Below, piece by piece: positions 1 through 12,445 of a DNA stretch of 64,000 bases. Location: assembly GCF_901000735.1 (NCBI RefSeq), contig NC_081542.1:20661093-20725092 (forward strand), in the 5' to 3' direction. The notes beneath the pieces were generated by a model. It was not told the DNA's origin. It searched no databases and saw only the letters and a list, made by a program, of their open reading frames with translations. Each line of letters opens with the position of its first letter. The stretch's first letter is position 1. This DNA is from Corylus avellana. Its lineage: Eukaryota > Streptophyta > Magnoliopsida > Fagales > Betulaceae. The position numbers and the translations under genes are program-made.

Positions 1-250
1 AGTAAGCATTTCAAGTTTCTAGAATCCACGTAATTAAATTAAGAGCAGGAATTAATCTTTGTCGTCGAGGGACCTAGAAGATTAGAATAATAAATGTTAA
101 AAAAAAAAAAAAATCATTTTCTTTTTATGCAAACAATCTAACGATTTAAAAAGTTAGTCAAGTAAATAATTTTGTTTAATACGAAACGAAAATTACAGGA
201 AGCTCCTCTCGATAATATATATATTTGCAAACAATGCTTTCGTGTGAGAT

Positions 251-258
251 TGACGTCA
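251..258 (+). promoter_or_regulatory. Palindromic TGACGTCA motif (bZIP-type site) in a recurring ~25-bp block
   Basis: TGACGTCA is a perfect 8-bp palindrome matching a TGA/CRE-type bZIP site, overlapped by TTGAC (a W-box core). It lies in a conserved block beginning AATGCTTTCGTG. The same block recurs at 8674, 26498, 28189 and 36139, and in degenerate form at 38907-38920. Binding is inferred from the motif only. Confidence 0.4.
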
Positions 259-1928
259 CTAATGATCAAATCGTATTTTGATTTCTAAAATTTTGTAATG
301 CATTATTATTGCATGTGATGCCCTAATATTTTAAGATTAGTTTAACAACCCTAATAATGTCTGCAGGCAAGTTGTAAGCTTTCCAAGTTTCTAGATCCAA
401 ATAAAGTACATCCAAGTCACACTAAATTCAGAACCGTCAGCCCTCCATATTTGAACTTGTCTGTAAATCACCCGTAAGAAATATGACTAAATAAATAAAA
501 GGTCATAGCGACTATTTATTTAAAACTTATTTTATCCACCTTATGTTTCAATGTTTCATATTCAACCACCTTGATAAACAAAAATAATTGTTTGACCACG
601 ACATTTTGACATTCTGTAGTGTTGATCAGAGAGAATTAAAACAGGAGTAGTTTCCCTCTCATTTTCAATATTTTTTATTTGAATATAATATATGTAAAAC
701 AGGAGTCGCTGCACTCTCATTTTCAATCATTTTTTTTAAAAAAAAAAATTGAATATATATAATCTATGTACATGTGTAAAAAACAAATCTAAAGATCTTT
801 TAAATTTTAGAACGCCATTATAATTAGCTTAATAATAACATATAATCAACCATGCGTCCTTAATGTATTTTTATTTGTATTTTGCCGAGGGAACGCGTCC
901 TTGAGTAATCTTCAAAAATGGAAGGACGAATTTGTAAGACTAGATTAATTGACGGAATTCCCAATGCATTTTTATTTGTACGTCCTTCACAGTAATGTGA
1001 GTGCACAACATCAAGTTGGGTGATGTCGGTAATTTTAAAATATTTAAAAGCATAATAAATATTTCAAATATTTCAGAAATAATATAATAAGGAAAATACA
1101 GAATATAAAGTCTAAGTTTGTGATTTTAGCAATATCATCCTTTTTATGTATCGCTTTTCATATTTGTTCTTGAGCTATTAAAATATTATATACACCCAAA
1201 TTAATCTTGCATGTTTTGAAACAACTAAGGAAAAAGATTAAGTTGCCCCAAAAAAAGAAAAGAAAAAAGACTTGTAGCTAGAATAAATCATAGGAATGTT
1301 GCTGTTTGTTAGAACAATTTTTCTTGAGTCGGACACACTAATCAAATTGCACCTGTAAAGAGAAAAAATAATCAATGGAGCCTATCAGAAAGGTATCGGG
1401 GGAGGATAATTCTAATGCTTATAAACTCAGCAAAATCTTTTGAGAATCTAAGTAATGAATTGCAAATGGACAAAGTTTTGGCCAGAGAGCAAAATGCCCC
1501 TTTTACTAGGTTGTGGATTATATCTTTTATAGTTAGTTACTTTTAACAACTTTCCGTTGGTTACTGCCCGGTCCTTCTCTTTAGGGTGATCATTTACTCC
1601 TCAACACAAGGTCTTTTAAGTACTTGACGGAGGGTATAACTCTAAAAGGCACTCAAAATGACTTCAAGTAAAACTAAGATTATTTTGACAGCATATGAGA
1701 GTAAACAAAACTTAAAAATTGAAATCTGTAAAGAGAACTTAAGAAAAGGGAAAATAACGATTACGGAAGACACAAACTTTAGTTGCTCCAAATAAAAACA
1801 CAGAATAAATCTGAAAGACTAAAATTTTATTAATACTCCAAAACTAAATTGAAAAATAACGCAGACTAAATGTCCTTATATAGGCAAAGTTGGAGACAAA
1901 GCAAACAGATATTATTCAAATCTTATAC

Positions 1929-2265
1929 TCAATTTGTGTCATTCTTGCGCGATCTTCTGTCAAGATAATATAGTCTCATTAATTTGGTATAGGACAGCTC
2001 AACTACTAACTCATTTGCATTAGCCTCTCCGGGTTGTAATGAACTTGCCATCGAGTTCAAGTCATCTCTATCCACATCAATAAAATAGAGAATCAAGTGT
2101 TTCATGTTTAACACGTCAAAAGTCTTCAAATGATATTGGAAAACATAGCTGGTATATATGCAATTTCATTTATCTTCTGCAGAATCTTATAAGACCCAAT
2201 CTTTCTTTTCTGCAGCTTGTTATACTCCCCAACAGAGAAATTGTCACGTGTAAGTGAACCCTCAA
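1929..2265 (-). pseudogene. Ty3/gypsy integrase C-terminal remnant (copy 1)
   Basis: Minus-strand reading gives a segment like the end of gypsy Pol: GEYNKLQKRKIGSYKILQKI, then after a frame break DVLNMKHLILYFIDVD and SLQPGEANA. These match the 'VGEYNKLQ.RKIGP..IL.KIND' and 'FNV.DL..Y ... LQPGEDD' pattern of the integrase C-terminal part. No catalytic core, RT or protease is joined to it. The sequence on its 3' side (about 1200-1750) may be the element's old 3' end or LTR, but no LTR pair is visible. It is a broken relic. Confidence 0.6.
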
Positions 2266-2497
2266 GATTAAATAATTAAATTTACATGGAGTATTATTCA
2301 TAGTGCTTTCAAATTAATTAATTTTAGTTGAGATCACTACACAATGCTAATTATCAAAATATACTATAGCGAAAAGCAAAAATAAATGATCTGAGATAAA
2401 CTAATATACATCCTTAAAAAAAAATCATGTATCATCAATGTACACTCAGAGCTTTCAAACAGACATTACTATAACATTAAAAACTAACATCTATCTA

Positions 2498-3983
2498 AGC
2501 CCCCTACTCCTATTTTTCTTCCTCTTGGCTTTGGAAAGGCATCTGTAAATCCCAGCCTGTTATCTCCCAAGGTGCCTACCATAGAATCCATAGATTCTCC
2601 TCCCTCTCAGTTTTGAACTCCCCTAGGATTCTAGTTGTTCCTTTTTTCCTCCCTTCTCCTCTTCCAATGAGCAAATCCTCTCATCCAAATTTGACGATTT
2701 CAAATCTCACCTCCCCAAATGGCTCTTGGAATCTCGCTCTTCTTCTTGCCTTGTTCACTCCCCATAGTGTCGAGGAGATTCAGAAAATTCCCATTAGCCC
2801 TATCCCCCCCACGAAATTCCTTTGGACCCCTTCATCAAATGGCCTTTTTTTCTCTAGTTCAGCTTATAGGTTAATCAGTAGCAACAGAATTAACTCTGCT
2901 ACTTCTCCTCTAGAGTCTAGCTCTTGGAAATTGTTATGGAATCTTGAATAAATTGCTAGCTGATTCTCTTTATTTGGAAAATAGCCTGGGGCATTCTCCT
3001 TTCAAAGATCAAGTTGAAAGCAGTCTTTCATATACCCTCTTATGATTCCCTCTGCCCTCTCTACAACTCTGAAGATGATTCTTTTTCTCATCTCTTCTTT
3101 CGATGCATTTTTGCTAGGGTAGCCTGCAGATCCTCTTTTTGGCCCCTTGATTCCCTGGCTTGGTCCTCTCTTCATCTCTCAAGCTAGGTTAAAGGCATCA
3201 TCCACCCCCATCTCTCTTTTGGCATTCCTAAGACTAACTCACATTTGTTTCAAATTTTTGCTTCGGTTCTTTATGATCTTCTTTTGTTCTCCAGAAACAA
3301 AGTTGTGCATGAAGGTGTCATCCCAGATATTAACATTCTTGCCAACTCCATCAGAAGAACCACTTTAGATCATGCAACAACTTGGAAGTCTTCCTCTCTT
3401 TCTTCAAAGGAACTTTGGTCCCCTCCTCCAACGAGTTCTCACAAGATTAATTTTGATACTACTATTAGAAAGCAGTTTTCTGTCCAAGAAGCCGTGTGAA
3501 GAAACTCTAAGGGCAATATCATCAAGGCCATCTCTTAGATCAACCCCCCTTGTGACCCAAATTTTGGTGAATCCCTTGCAGCTTAGCTTGCTGCCTCTTT
3601 GAAGCTGAAGAATTTCATCATTGAAGGTGACTCTTTGGTGGTTATCTCAGCTCTACAGCAACCTTCTATCACTCAAGACTGGCATATAGAATCTGTTATT
3701 GCTAATACCATGTTACTACTTCCAGCCTATTCCATTTCGGAGGATAGAAAAGTTCACAGAAGTACTAATTTATACGCCCACCATGAGGCATTTTAGGCCG
3801 CAGTAAGAGTTTTCTTGGGCTGCGTTCCCACTTACCCCTCCCCCTCCCCCACTTCCCTCCTTCCACCTCCATTTATAGTCGAAAAGATCCACCTCCCTCT
3901 CTTGTTTCTCCCTATACGTAATAAGGACTTTGGTTCCCAATTTTAGTAATGCAAAGTTTGTTACGAAAAGAATTAAAAAAAAA
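2498..3983 (+). pseudogene. 5'-truncated L1-type LINE, ORF2 C-terminus (copy 1)
   Basis: Broken frames read through an L1 ORF2 tail: a zinc-binding RT domain (zf-RVT) near 2930-3160, then an RNase H-like (RVT_3) region near 3430-3790 with KLKNFIIEGDSLVVISALQQ. The insert ends in an A-rich tail (3971-3985) and is flanked by a 12-bp direct repeat AACATCTATCTA at 2486-2497 and 3984-3995. That is the signature of target-primed reverse transcription with 5' truncation. Several frameshifts and stops break the ORF, so it is non-functional. Confidence 0.8.
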
Positions 3984-4066
3984 AACATCTATCTACGTAA
4001 ACTTGATAATACAATTTCATTCATTTGACTTCTTCATCGATCACAACGAATTTCTCACTCTACAAC

Positions 4067-4516
4067 TGATGCAGATCGCAGAGCTCTTGGAACAGCGATC
4101 GATCGCACGTTGACTGCGATCAAGCGCACCAAGCCCCTGGAGGTGCGATCGAGCGCACGCGGGAACACTATGTTATGTTTTGCTGTGTTTTTGAGTTTAA
4201 ACCAACTTTCTTTCCTTGTTTTGGTAGGATTAGGGTTTTTTGAGTTATTATTCCGTGTTCTACTAGTAATAGGAGTCTAGGGGCAATAAATACATGCTTA
4301 TAGCCTCTAGAAAAATAGTTTATGTTGATTTATCAGTTTTCTCTTAAATAAGAATTACTTATAGGTGAGTTTTCTTCATATTTTTCCTTGGGCTATAGAT
4401 AGACTCTATAGTTTTGAGAAGAGTTCTTAGATTATTGATAGACTCAAGATCTAAAATTATATATCCCATTCCTTATTGATGGTCTTCGCTGCAGCCGACC
4501 AAGTCACGCTGCATCA
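4067..4516 (+). repeat. 5' LTR of the gypsy derivative (copy 1)
   Basis: Starts TGATGCAG and ends CTGCATCA (terminal inverted TGATGCA). It is followed after two bases by TGGTATCAGAGC (4519-4530), the primer site complementary to initiator tRNA-Met. It contains CGATCGATCGCAC-type repeats near its start and matches 12526-12996 and 14716-15149. Confidence 0.85.
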
Positions 4517-4547
4517 GTTGGTATCAGAGCTTAGTTACTTTCCATGA

Positions 4548-5927
4548 ATGGGGAGGAGCTACCGATTTGCAGATATGAACAAGGTGCACATGCGCATAGA
4601 GGCAACACGTAGGGAGAAAACGGCAATCATTCGGCCGAACAGTTCTCATCGCCAACCAAGACCGCGATTCGCAAGGGCGGAAGGCAAATCTAACGCTGAG
4701 TGGTGGCAATACAAGGAGGATCGACTCAGGGCCATGAGGGATCAAATTGAAGAGCTTACTACCCAAGTCTCTGACTGGTGTCGTCGCAATGGGAATGGAT
4801 CTAGAAGCCCATTTACGAAATGCTGAACGCAGGAACGTCAGCACCTTGCACAAGCTCATGCCAATTAGCGGGTGAGTAGATTTAAACTCGATACACCAGA
4901 ATTCCAAGGTTGCTTGCACCCCAAAGAGTTTATGGTGGCAGAAAAAAATAGAAAATTTTCACAAAAAGAAGTACCTAGGAAGATGGCAAAGTTGGTGCCT
5001 AAGGAGGGGGCGGAGATCAAGTGTCGTTTAGTGTCCCGATACATTAAACGTACGTGTCGACCATTTCAAACTATATGCACCACGGGAGGCAAGGAGGCCA
5101 AGCTTATCATTTACCCAACGAGTTATGAGAATATAGTCTCAGAGGAAGCAGTTCGGAAGTTGGGGCTTGAGACCAAGAGACATCCTACTCCTTATCAGTT
5201 GGAGTGGCTCACAAAAGGAAACGAGGTAACAGTTTCTAAACGTTGTCTAGTGTCATTTTCCATTGGAGCTAAATATAGAGATACTGTATGGTGTGATGTG
5301 GTCGACATGGAGACGTGTCACCTGTTATTGGGCAAGTCGTGACAAGATGATAAAGCTGCTATCCATGATGAAACAAAGAACACGTATAGCTTCATGTTAA
5401 ACCAGATTGACGTTGCTACATAGCCCATTGGTAGAGCCAAAACCTTCACAAGGGGATGGTCAATCCTTTTTAGCCAAGTAGGAGTTGACAGACACAGAAA
5501 GCAGTATCAAGGGAGTGGATTAGGGCTAATAAAGGAGCTGTTGGGAAGATTTGTCGACGAGGTTCGAGCAGAATTACCGAAAGCGATACCATCATTGCAA
5601 CATATTCAACCTCAACTGGATTTGGTGCCAGGGTCAAATGTTCCTAATCATCCGCACGACATCAAGAGCCTTAAAAAGCTTGAAGAATTTGGGGAACAAG
5701 TGGAAGAGGTAAACCTTTCAGAGAGTATTGCAATTTTTCATAAAGAGGAGGAACCCTTGGAAGAGGTAAATCTTTTGGATAGTTTTGCAATTTTTTATGA
5801 CAATTCTACACATCATGTGCTTGATAAGAGCCCTGAGGATAAAGCCTTTGATTTGAGTGTTACGCCAATTAATTATGTTGATTTCATTGGGGTAGATGCT
5901 ATTTTGTCAAATTCTTCTAACCAAATT
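4548..5927 (+). pseudogene. Gypsy deletion derivative: gag fragment, protease, Pol linker (copy 1, cut by gap)
   Basis: 4548-4826 reads a gag N-terminal piece (MGRSYRFADMNKVHMR). 4872-5342 begins like the gag capsid start (RFKLDTPEFQGC) but passes straight into a retropepsin-like domain ending VVDMETCHLLLGKS. The expected catalytic Asp region reads IIYPTSYENIV, so the Asp is lost. 5541 onward reads the protease-RT linker (IQPQLDLVPGSNVPNHPH) followed by an acidic repeat-like tail. No reverse transcriptase, RNase H or integrase is present. The stop after GKS at 5340-5342 is where the family usually has Trp. The gap at 5928 removes the 3' end. Confidence 0.7.
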
Positions 5928-6027
5928 NNNNNNNNNNNNNNNNNNNNNNNNNNNNNNNNNNNNNNNNNNNNNNNNNNNNNNNNNNNNNNNNNNNNNNNNN
6001 NNNNNNNNNNNNNNNNNNNNNNNNNNN
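5928..6027. other. Assembly gap, 100 N
   Basis: A run of exactly 100 N, the usual placeholder for a gap of unknown size. It joins the gypsy derivative to the inside of an ankyrin gene intron, so adjacency across it is unproven. Confidence 0.99.
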
Positions 6028-7348
6028 AAGCAACTACTATGGAAAGGTAACATATTTGTGCAAGTAAATTAAAGAAAATTGTGTTGTAGGAAAACTCACA
6101 GGAGTTGTTTAAGCATCTTTCCCATACTGATAGCTGACTTTTCCTGCCGATTGCAAAAGGTTTTCTAGCCAACTCTTGCAGTGCTATTCTCTTATAGCTA
6201 TCCTCCATAGTTGCTAAACTTCGATCCTTAATCAGAATATTCAATGCTATATCTGTCCATAAAACAATACATTTGATTTGATCATTGTCATGATATACAT
6301 TCACTTTGAATTGAATTGTAAATTAATTTTCTCAAACTCCCAAATACATACCGTACATATCAGTAGAAATAGTAGCAATAAGGATATCAATGCGTTCGAT
6401 AGTTTCCAAATCTTCAAAAGGAGTGAGAGGGTATAGATACGACACCATCTTTCTACGTCCGTTTAAAGCTGCCACGTAAAGTGGGGTCTTGTCACCGCTA
6501 CCGCGGATTAATGGCAGTTCCTTTTGCTTTTCCACCATCTCCTGGGCAATGGACACGATTCCTGATCCAGCAGCAAAGTAAAGGGCTGTGTTTCCATTGT
6601 TATTTGGTAATGCTATTTCAACCGGATCCATACATTTGACCAGTTCTTTAACAAAATCAGTGCGTTCTGCTGTGACTGCGATGTGAAGAGCTGTCTCATT
6701 CCCTTCTGTTATGGGACGGCGAAAGACATCTGGATATTTCTCAAATAGAGCCTTAGCAACTTTCCAATCTCCTTTTAGGGCAGCTTGATAGAGGGGAACG
6801 GAAGTGGCGAGGTAGTAAAATCTTTTTTCCCCTGGAAATTTGGAAGCAGAAGGCATATGAACTATTATATTTTGATGATAGATCATACCATTTAGATACT
6901 AAAGAAGCAGGAAGATATATACAAAATATCTAATAAGACAGCAAATGAAAATTTTCTTTTGGGGGTCTCTCTTGGCCTATGCTTAACAGATCATTTTATC
7001 CAAATAATGTGACAGCACTTACTCGCCAAAGGATCATCTATAAAATCATTATCTGGTGACATGTTTGATTTAGCGGAATTGAAATCTTCTTGATCATTAT
7101 CTTGTCCAATACTACCAGAAGCCCTTTGAGGAATACTCATTGTTTGAAAATATCTTACTCCTTACAATTGTCACCTTTGACTTTTGTCTTCTTTATTGAG
7201 GCTCTCTTGACAACACCCCCTTGGACTTCTTCTTCTTTTGTAAGAAACAAAATCAGATAGACAACATATGATCAGTACATATTTAAAATGGTGTTGCGCA
7301 TGTCTATAGAATACTAATTAAATAGATGAAGAGTGACTATAAAAACTA

Positions 7349-7379
<31 letters not shown>

Positions 7380-7929
7380 GATTTTGAATAAAGATCCTGC
7401 ATAACTTTTTTCATTTCTCTTGCTCATTATGCTTATCAAATTGCCTTCCATAAATTTAAACATGTAAGATGATCAGAGATAGAGATCCCAGTTGTAGTTG
7501 CTTTGCATGTGATACTGAGCATGATTTGTTAGCCAATTTAGCAGGACTGCAGTAAGCCTCCCCTCACAACAAATCATCAATTTTTCCTTTTCAGAAAGTC
7601 TTCGTGATGAAATTTGTGAAGCAGTAAATTAGTATATAGGAAACATGCACCATGACAGAAATATCAAGCTTATGTTTTATGAATTGCAAACAAAAAGGGC
7701 AAGTTAAAAAAAAAAAAAGGTATACATGCATGACGTTTGCTTAACATGATTAAGGGTCTATTTTGGTATTCGTTTAACATTCAAAAAGTCCGTTCAAAAA
7801 AAAAAAAATTGTTTGGTAAAAAGAATTTGAAAGAGCTTTTAAGGGTTCAAAAAGCCTAAAAATGGCTAAAATGAAACTTTTGCCAAAAAATGCTTTTTGA
7901 TTACAACAACAATTTCTGAAAAAAGTTAT
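6028..7929 (-). repeat. 1.9-kb near-identical duplicate of 31197-33098
   Basis: The two blocks keep a constant offset of 25169 over their full length. By eye they differ at about one base (6082 region, GTG versus GAG). One ends at the gap 5928-6027 and the other at the gap 33099-33198. The pattern suggests a duplicated contig end or haplotype copy as much as a true recent duplication. Confidence 0.9.
6100..7140 (-). CDS. Ankyrin-PGG protein (ACD6/ITN1-like), 5' exons only, cut by gap
   Basis: Three exons are visible: 7140-7023 (start MSIPQRASGSIGQDN), 6861-6352 (ankyrin repeats, e.g. LYQAALKGDWKVAK and GNETALHIAVTAERTDFVKE) and 6252-6100 (ending LSVWERCLNNS). All have GT-AG borders in matching phase 1. 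The exon 2 acceptor is the least certain; the one at 6862-6863 keeps phase. The later ankyrin exon and the PGG membrane exon would lie below 6028 but are absent, replaced by the gap and unrelated gypsy sequence. It is almost identical to the first half of the complete gene at 28729-32309, so it may be an assembly duplicate and not a second gene. Family members are plasma-membrane or ER ankyrin proteins linked to defence and stress signalling. Confidence 0.75.
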
Positions 7930-8421
7930 ATTTCTCAAATACAATTCCAAACATACTCTAATAGAAATTATTATATATTAGCATGATTACAACGACTATT
8001 ATATATGTTGAAGTAGGCGGTTGAGAACACTTACTATTAGAACTCTAGCTAGCCGTTGCAAATTGAGGCTCAGAGTGATCTGCGGAGCAGTTAAAGGAAA
8101 CGAAGTTTTTGATACTAAACCTTGCTGGAGTGTTTGGCTACAATGTCCACCAGATTTATAGAACAATCTTCACCATTATTTAGTGAGAAACGTAAATAAA
8201 TATAATAAAAAATTATAAGTTTTATATTCATCCATCCCGCGTTCACTTTGTCAGCAGTCGTTTTTGTTTTCTTGTTTGTGGATCATTATCGATCGGATGG
8301 TAGATTCTCTCACCTTACATCTAAGTCTATTGTTTTGTAAAGTATGAATGCATGTGATGCACTAATATTTTAAGATTAGTTTAACAACCAAAATAATGTC
8401 TGCACGCATATGCCCGTTGTA
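7141..8421. other. Upstream region of the ankyrin gene
   Basis: No coding sequence is seen. It holds a (GA)n microsatellite at 7350-7375, poly(A) tracts and a probable MITE at about 7750-7965. The stretch at about 8020-8180 has related copies near 26300-26370, 35535-35640 and 37540-37660. It likely contains the promoter and 5' leader of the minus-strand ankyrin gene. Confidence 0.5.
7750..7965. mobile_element. Probable hAT-like MITE
   Basis: The left end AGGGTCTATTTTGGTATTCG and the right end (reverse complement TTAGAGTATGTTTGGAATTG) form imperfect terminal inverted repeats of the '(A)GGGT.T.TTTGG' type. The interior has no ORF. The copy near 32920 is cut by the gap at 33099. Confidence 0.4.
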
Positions 8422-8673
8422 AGTAAGCATTTCAAGTTTCTAGAATGCACGTAATTAAATTAAGAGCAGGAATTAATCTTTGTCGTCGAGGGACCTAGAA
8501 GATTAGAATAATAAATGTTAAAAAAAAAAAAAAAAATCATTTTCTTTTTATGCAAACAATCTAACGATTTAAAAAGTTAGTCAAGTAAATAATTTTGTTT
8601 AATACGAAACGAAAATTACAGGAAGCTCCCCTCGATAATATATATATTTGCAAGCAATGCTTTCGTGTGAGAT

Positions 8674-8681
8674 TGACGTCA
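8674..8681 (+). promoter_or_regulatory. TGACGTCA motif about 1.5 kb upstream of an ankyrin-PGG start
   Basis: Same block as at 251. It lies upstream of the minus-strand ankyrin start at 7140. Confidence 0.4.
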
Positions 8682-10402
8682 CTAATGATCAAATCATATT
8701 TTGATTTCTAAAATTTTGTAATGCATTAATATTGCATGTGATGCCCTAATATTTTAAGATTAGTTTAACAACCCTAATAATGTCTGCAGGCAAGTTGTAA
8801 GCTTTCCAAGTTTCTAGATCCAAATAAAGTACATCCAAGTCACACTAAATTCAGAGCCGTCAGCCCTCCATATTTGACCTTGTCTGTAAATCACCCGTAA
8901 GAAATATGACTAAATAAATAAAAGGTCATAGCGACTATTTATTTAGAACTTATTTTATCCACCTTATGTTTCAATGTTTCATATTCAACCACATTGATAA
9001 ACAAAAATAATTGTTACCCTGCATTTGACATTTTGACATTCTGTAGTGTTGATCAGAAAGCATAAATTCCAAACTTTGACCACGAGAGAGAGAATTAAAA
9101 CAGGAGTAGTTTCCCTCTCATTTTCAATATTTTTTATTTGAATATAATATATGTAAAACAGGAGTCGCTGCCCTCTCATTTTCAATAATTTTCTTCTTCT
9201 TTTTTTTTTTTTTTTTTTTTTTAATTTGAATATATATAATCTATGTACATGTGTAAAAAACAAATCTAAAGATCTTTTAAATTTTAGAACGCCATTATAA
9301 TTAGCTTAATAATAACATATAATCAACCATGCGTCCTTAATGTATTTTTATTTGTATATTGCCGAGGGAACGCGTCCTTGAGTAATCTTCAAAAATGGAA
9401 GGACGAATTTGTAAGACTAGATTAATTGACGGAATTCCCAATGCATTTTTATTTGTACGTCCTTCACAGTAATGTGAGTGCACAACATCAAGTTGGGTGA
9501 TGTCAGTAATTTTAAAATATTTAAAAGCATAATAAATATTTCAAATATTTCAGAAATAATATAATAAGGAAAATACAGAATATAAAGTCTAAGTTTGTGA
9601 TTTTAGCAATATAATCCTTTTTATGTATCGTTTTTCATATTTGTTCTTGAGCTATTAAAATATTATATACACCCAAATTAATCTTGCATGTTTTGAAACA
9701 ACTAAGAAAAAAGATTAAGTTGGCCGAAAAAAACAAAAAACTTGTAGCTAGAATAAATCATAGGAATGTTGTTGTTAGTTAGAACATTTTTTCTTGAGTC
9801 GGACACACTAATCAAATTGCACCTGTAAAGAGAAAAAATAATCAATGGAGCCTATCAAAAAGGAATCGGGAGAGGATAACTCTAATGCTTATAAACTCAG
9901 CAAAATCTTTTGAGAATCTAAGTAATGAATTGCAAATGGACAAAGTTTTGGCCAGAGAGCAAAATGCCCCTTTTACTAGGTTGTGGATTACATCTTTTAT
10001 AGTTAGTTACTTTTAACTACTTTCCGTTGGTTACTGCCCGGTCCTTCTCTTTAGGGTGATCATTTACTCCCCATGACAAGGTCTTTTGAGTACTTTGCCG
10101 AGGGTACAACTCGAAAAGGCACTCAAAATGACTTCAATGAGAACTAAGATTATTTTGACAACATATGAGAGTAAACAAAACTTAAAAATTGAAATCTGTA
10201 AAGAGAACTACTTAAGAAAAGAGAAAATAATGATTAATTAGGGAAGACACAAACTTTAGTTGCTCCAAATAAAAACACAAAATAAATCTGAGAGACTAAA
10301 ATTTTATTAATACTCCAAAACTAAATTGAAAAATAACGCAGACTAAATGTCCTTATACAAGCAGCAAAGTTGGAGACAAAGCAAACAGATATTATTCAAA
10401 TC

Positions 10403-10735
10403 TTATAGCCGATTTGTGTCATTCTTGTGCCGATATTCTCTGTCAAGATATTTTAGTCTCATTAATTTGCACAAGTCAACTATGAACTCACTTGCATTAG
10501 CCTCTCCGGGTTGGAATGAACTCGCCATCGAGTTCAAGTCATCTTTGTCAACATCAATAAAATAGGGAATCAAGTGTTTCATGTTTAACACGTCAAAAGC
10601 CTTCAAATGATATTGGAAAACATAGCTGGTATGCAATTTCATTTATCTTCTGCAGAATCTTATAAGACCCAATCTTTCTTCTCTGCAACTTGTTATACTC
10701 CCCAACAGAGAAATTGTCATGTGTAAGTGAACCCT
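10403..10735 (-). pseudogene. Ty3/gypsy integrase C-terminal remnant (copy 2)
   Basis: Duplicate of the relic at 1929-2265 inside the second segmental copy. The minus-strand ORF at 10403-10642 contains FDVLNMKHLIPYFIDVDKDD and SSFQPGEANA, the gypsy Pol tail pattern. It lacks the integrase catalytic domain and everything upstream of it. Confidence 0.6.
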
Positions 10736-10969
10736 CAAGATTAAATGATTAAATTTACATGGAGTATTATTCGTAGTGTCTTCAAATTAATTAATTTTAG
10801 TTGAGATCAGTACACAATGCTAATTATCAAAATATACTATAGCAAAAAGAAAAAATAAATGATCTGAGATAAACTAATATACATCCTTAAAAAAAATCAT
10901 GTATGATCAATGTAGACTTAGAGCTTTCAAACAGACATTACTATAACATTAACAACTAACATCTATCTA

Positions 10970-12445
10970 AGCCCCATACTCCCATTCTTCTTCTTCTTGG
11001 CTTTGGAAAGGCGTCCGTAAATCCCAGCCTATTATCTCCCAAGGTGCCTGCCATAGAATCCATAGATTCTCCTCCCTCTTAGTTTGGAACTCCCCTAGGA
11101 TTCCAGCTATTCCTTTTTTCCTCCATTCTCTTCCAATGAGCAAATCCTCTCATCCAGATTTGATGATTTCGGATCTCATCTCCCCAAATGGATCTTGGAA
11201 TCTCTCTCTTCTTCTTTCCTTGTTCCCTCCCCCACAGTGTCAAGGAGATTTAGAAAATTCCCATTAGCCTTATCCCCTCCACAAAATTCCTCTGGACCCC
11301 TTCATCAAATGGCCTTTTTTTCTCTAGTTCAGCTTATAGGTTAATCAGTAGCAACATAATTAACTTTGCTACTTCTCCTCTAGAGTCTAGCTCTTGGAAA
11401 TTGTTATGGAATCTTGAATAGAATGCTAGTCTGATTCTCTTTATCTGGAAAATAGCCTGGGGCATTCCCCCTTCAAAGATCAAGTTGAAAGCAGTCTTTT
11501 ATTTCCCCGCTTATGATTCCCTCTGCCCTCTCTGCAACTCTGAAGATGATTCATTTTCTCATCTCTTCTTTCAATGCATTTTTGTTAGGGTAGCCTGGAG
11601 ATCCTCTTTTTGGCCCCTTGATTCCCTGGCTTGGTCCTCTCTTCATCTCTCAAGCTGGGTTAAAGGCATTATCCACCCCCCATCTCTCTTTTGGCATTCC
11701 TAAGGCTGACTCACATTTGTTTCAAATTTTTGCTTCGGTTCTTTATGATCTACTTTGGTTCTCCAGAAACAAAGTTGTGCATGAAGGTGTCATCCCATAT
11801 ATTAACCTTCTTGCCAACTCCATCAGAAGAACCACTTTAGATCATGCAGCAGCTTGGAAGTCTTCCTCTCTTTCTTCAAAGGAACTTTGGTCCCCTCCTC
11901 CAATGGGTTCTCACAAGATTAATTTTGATACTACTATTAGAGAGCAGTTTTCTGTCCACACAGCCGTGTGAAGAAACTCTAAGGGCAATATCATCAAGGC
12001 CATCTCTTAGATCAACCCCCCTTGTGACCCCAATTTTGGTGAATCCCTTGCAGCTTAGCTTGTTGCCTCTTTGAAGCTGAAGAATTTCATCATTGAAGGT
12101 GACTCTTTGGTGGTTATCTCAGCTCTACAGCAACCTTCTATCACTCAAGACTGGCATATAGAATCTGTTATTGCTAATACCATGTTACTACTTCCAGCCT
12201 CTTCCATTTCGGAGGCTAAAAAAGTTCACAGAAGTACTAATTTATGCACCCACCATGAGGCATTTTAGGCGGCGGCAAGAGTTTTTTTGAGCTGCGTTCC
12301 CACTTACCCCTTCCCCAGCCCCTTCCACCCCCATTTATAGTGGAAAAGATCCACCTCCCTCTCTTGTTTCTCCCTGTACGTAATAGGGACTTTGGTTCCC
12401 AATTTCAGTAATGCAAAGTTTGTTACAGAAAAAAGAAAAAATAAA
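10970..12445 (+). pseudogene. 5'-truncated L1-type LINE, ORF2 C-terminus (copy 2)
   Basis: Duplicate of the LINE at 2498-3983. It is slightly better preserved: the zf-RVT segment reads SLCPLCNSEDDSFSHLFFQC (within 11485-11703), followed by HKINFDTTIREQFSV and the RNase H-like segment at 12071-12268. The flanking direct repeat is AACATCTATCTA at 10958-10969 and a worn AAATCTATCTA at about 12444-12454. Frames are broken between domains. The shared insertion site with copy 1 shows the LINE came before the segmental duplication. Confidence 0.8.

Larger units (their letters stand above)
1..5927 (+). repeat. Segmental duplication, copy 1 (pairs with 8422-14395)
   Basis: The window's first base matches 8422 and the match runs to the assembly gap at 5928, which aligns with about 14398. 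The order is the same in both copies: AT-rich intergenic DNA, gypsy integrase tail (minus), LINE remnant (plus), gypsy derivative. The copies differ by scattered substitutions and small indels; the offset drifts from 8421 to 8471, so this is an old duplication and not a repeated contig. 1-1190 holds no gene, only poly(A) and TA tracts and one TGACGTCA motif. Confidence 0.9.

Noticed and set aside
5541..6050. ORF joining the gypsy linker through the gap into ankyrin intron sequence
   Set aside because: It is an artefact of reading through 100 N. The two sides belong to unrelated loci.
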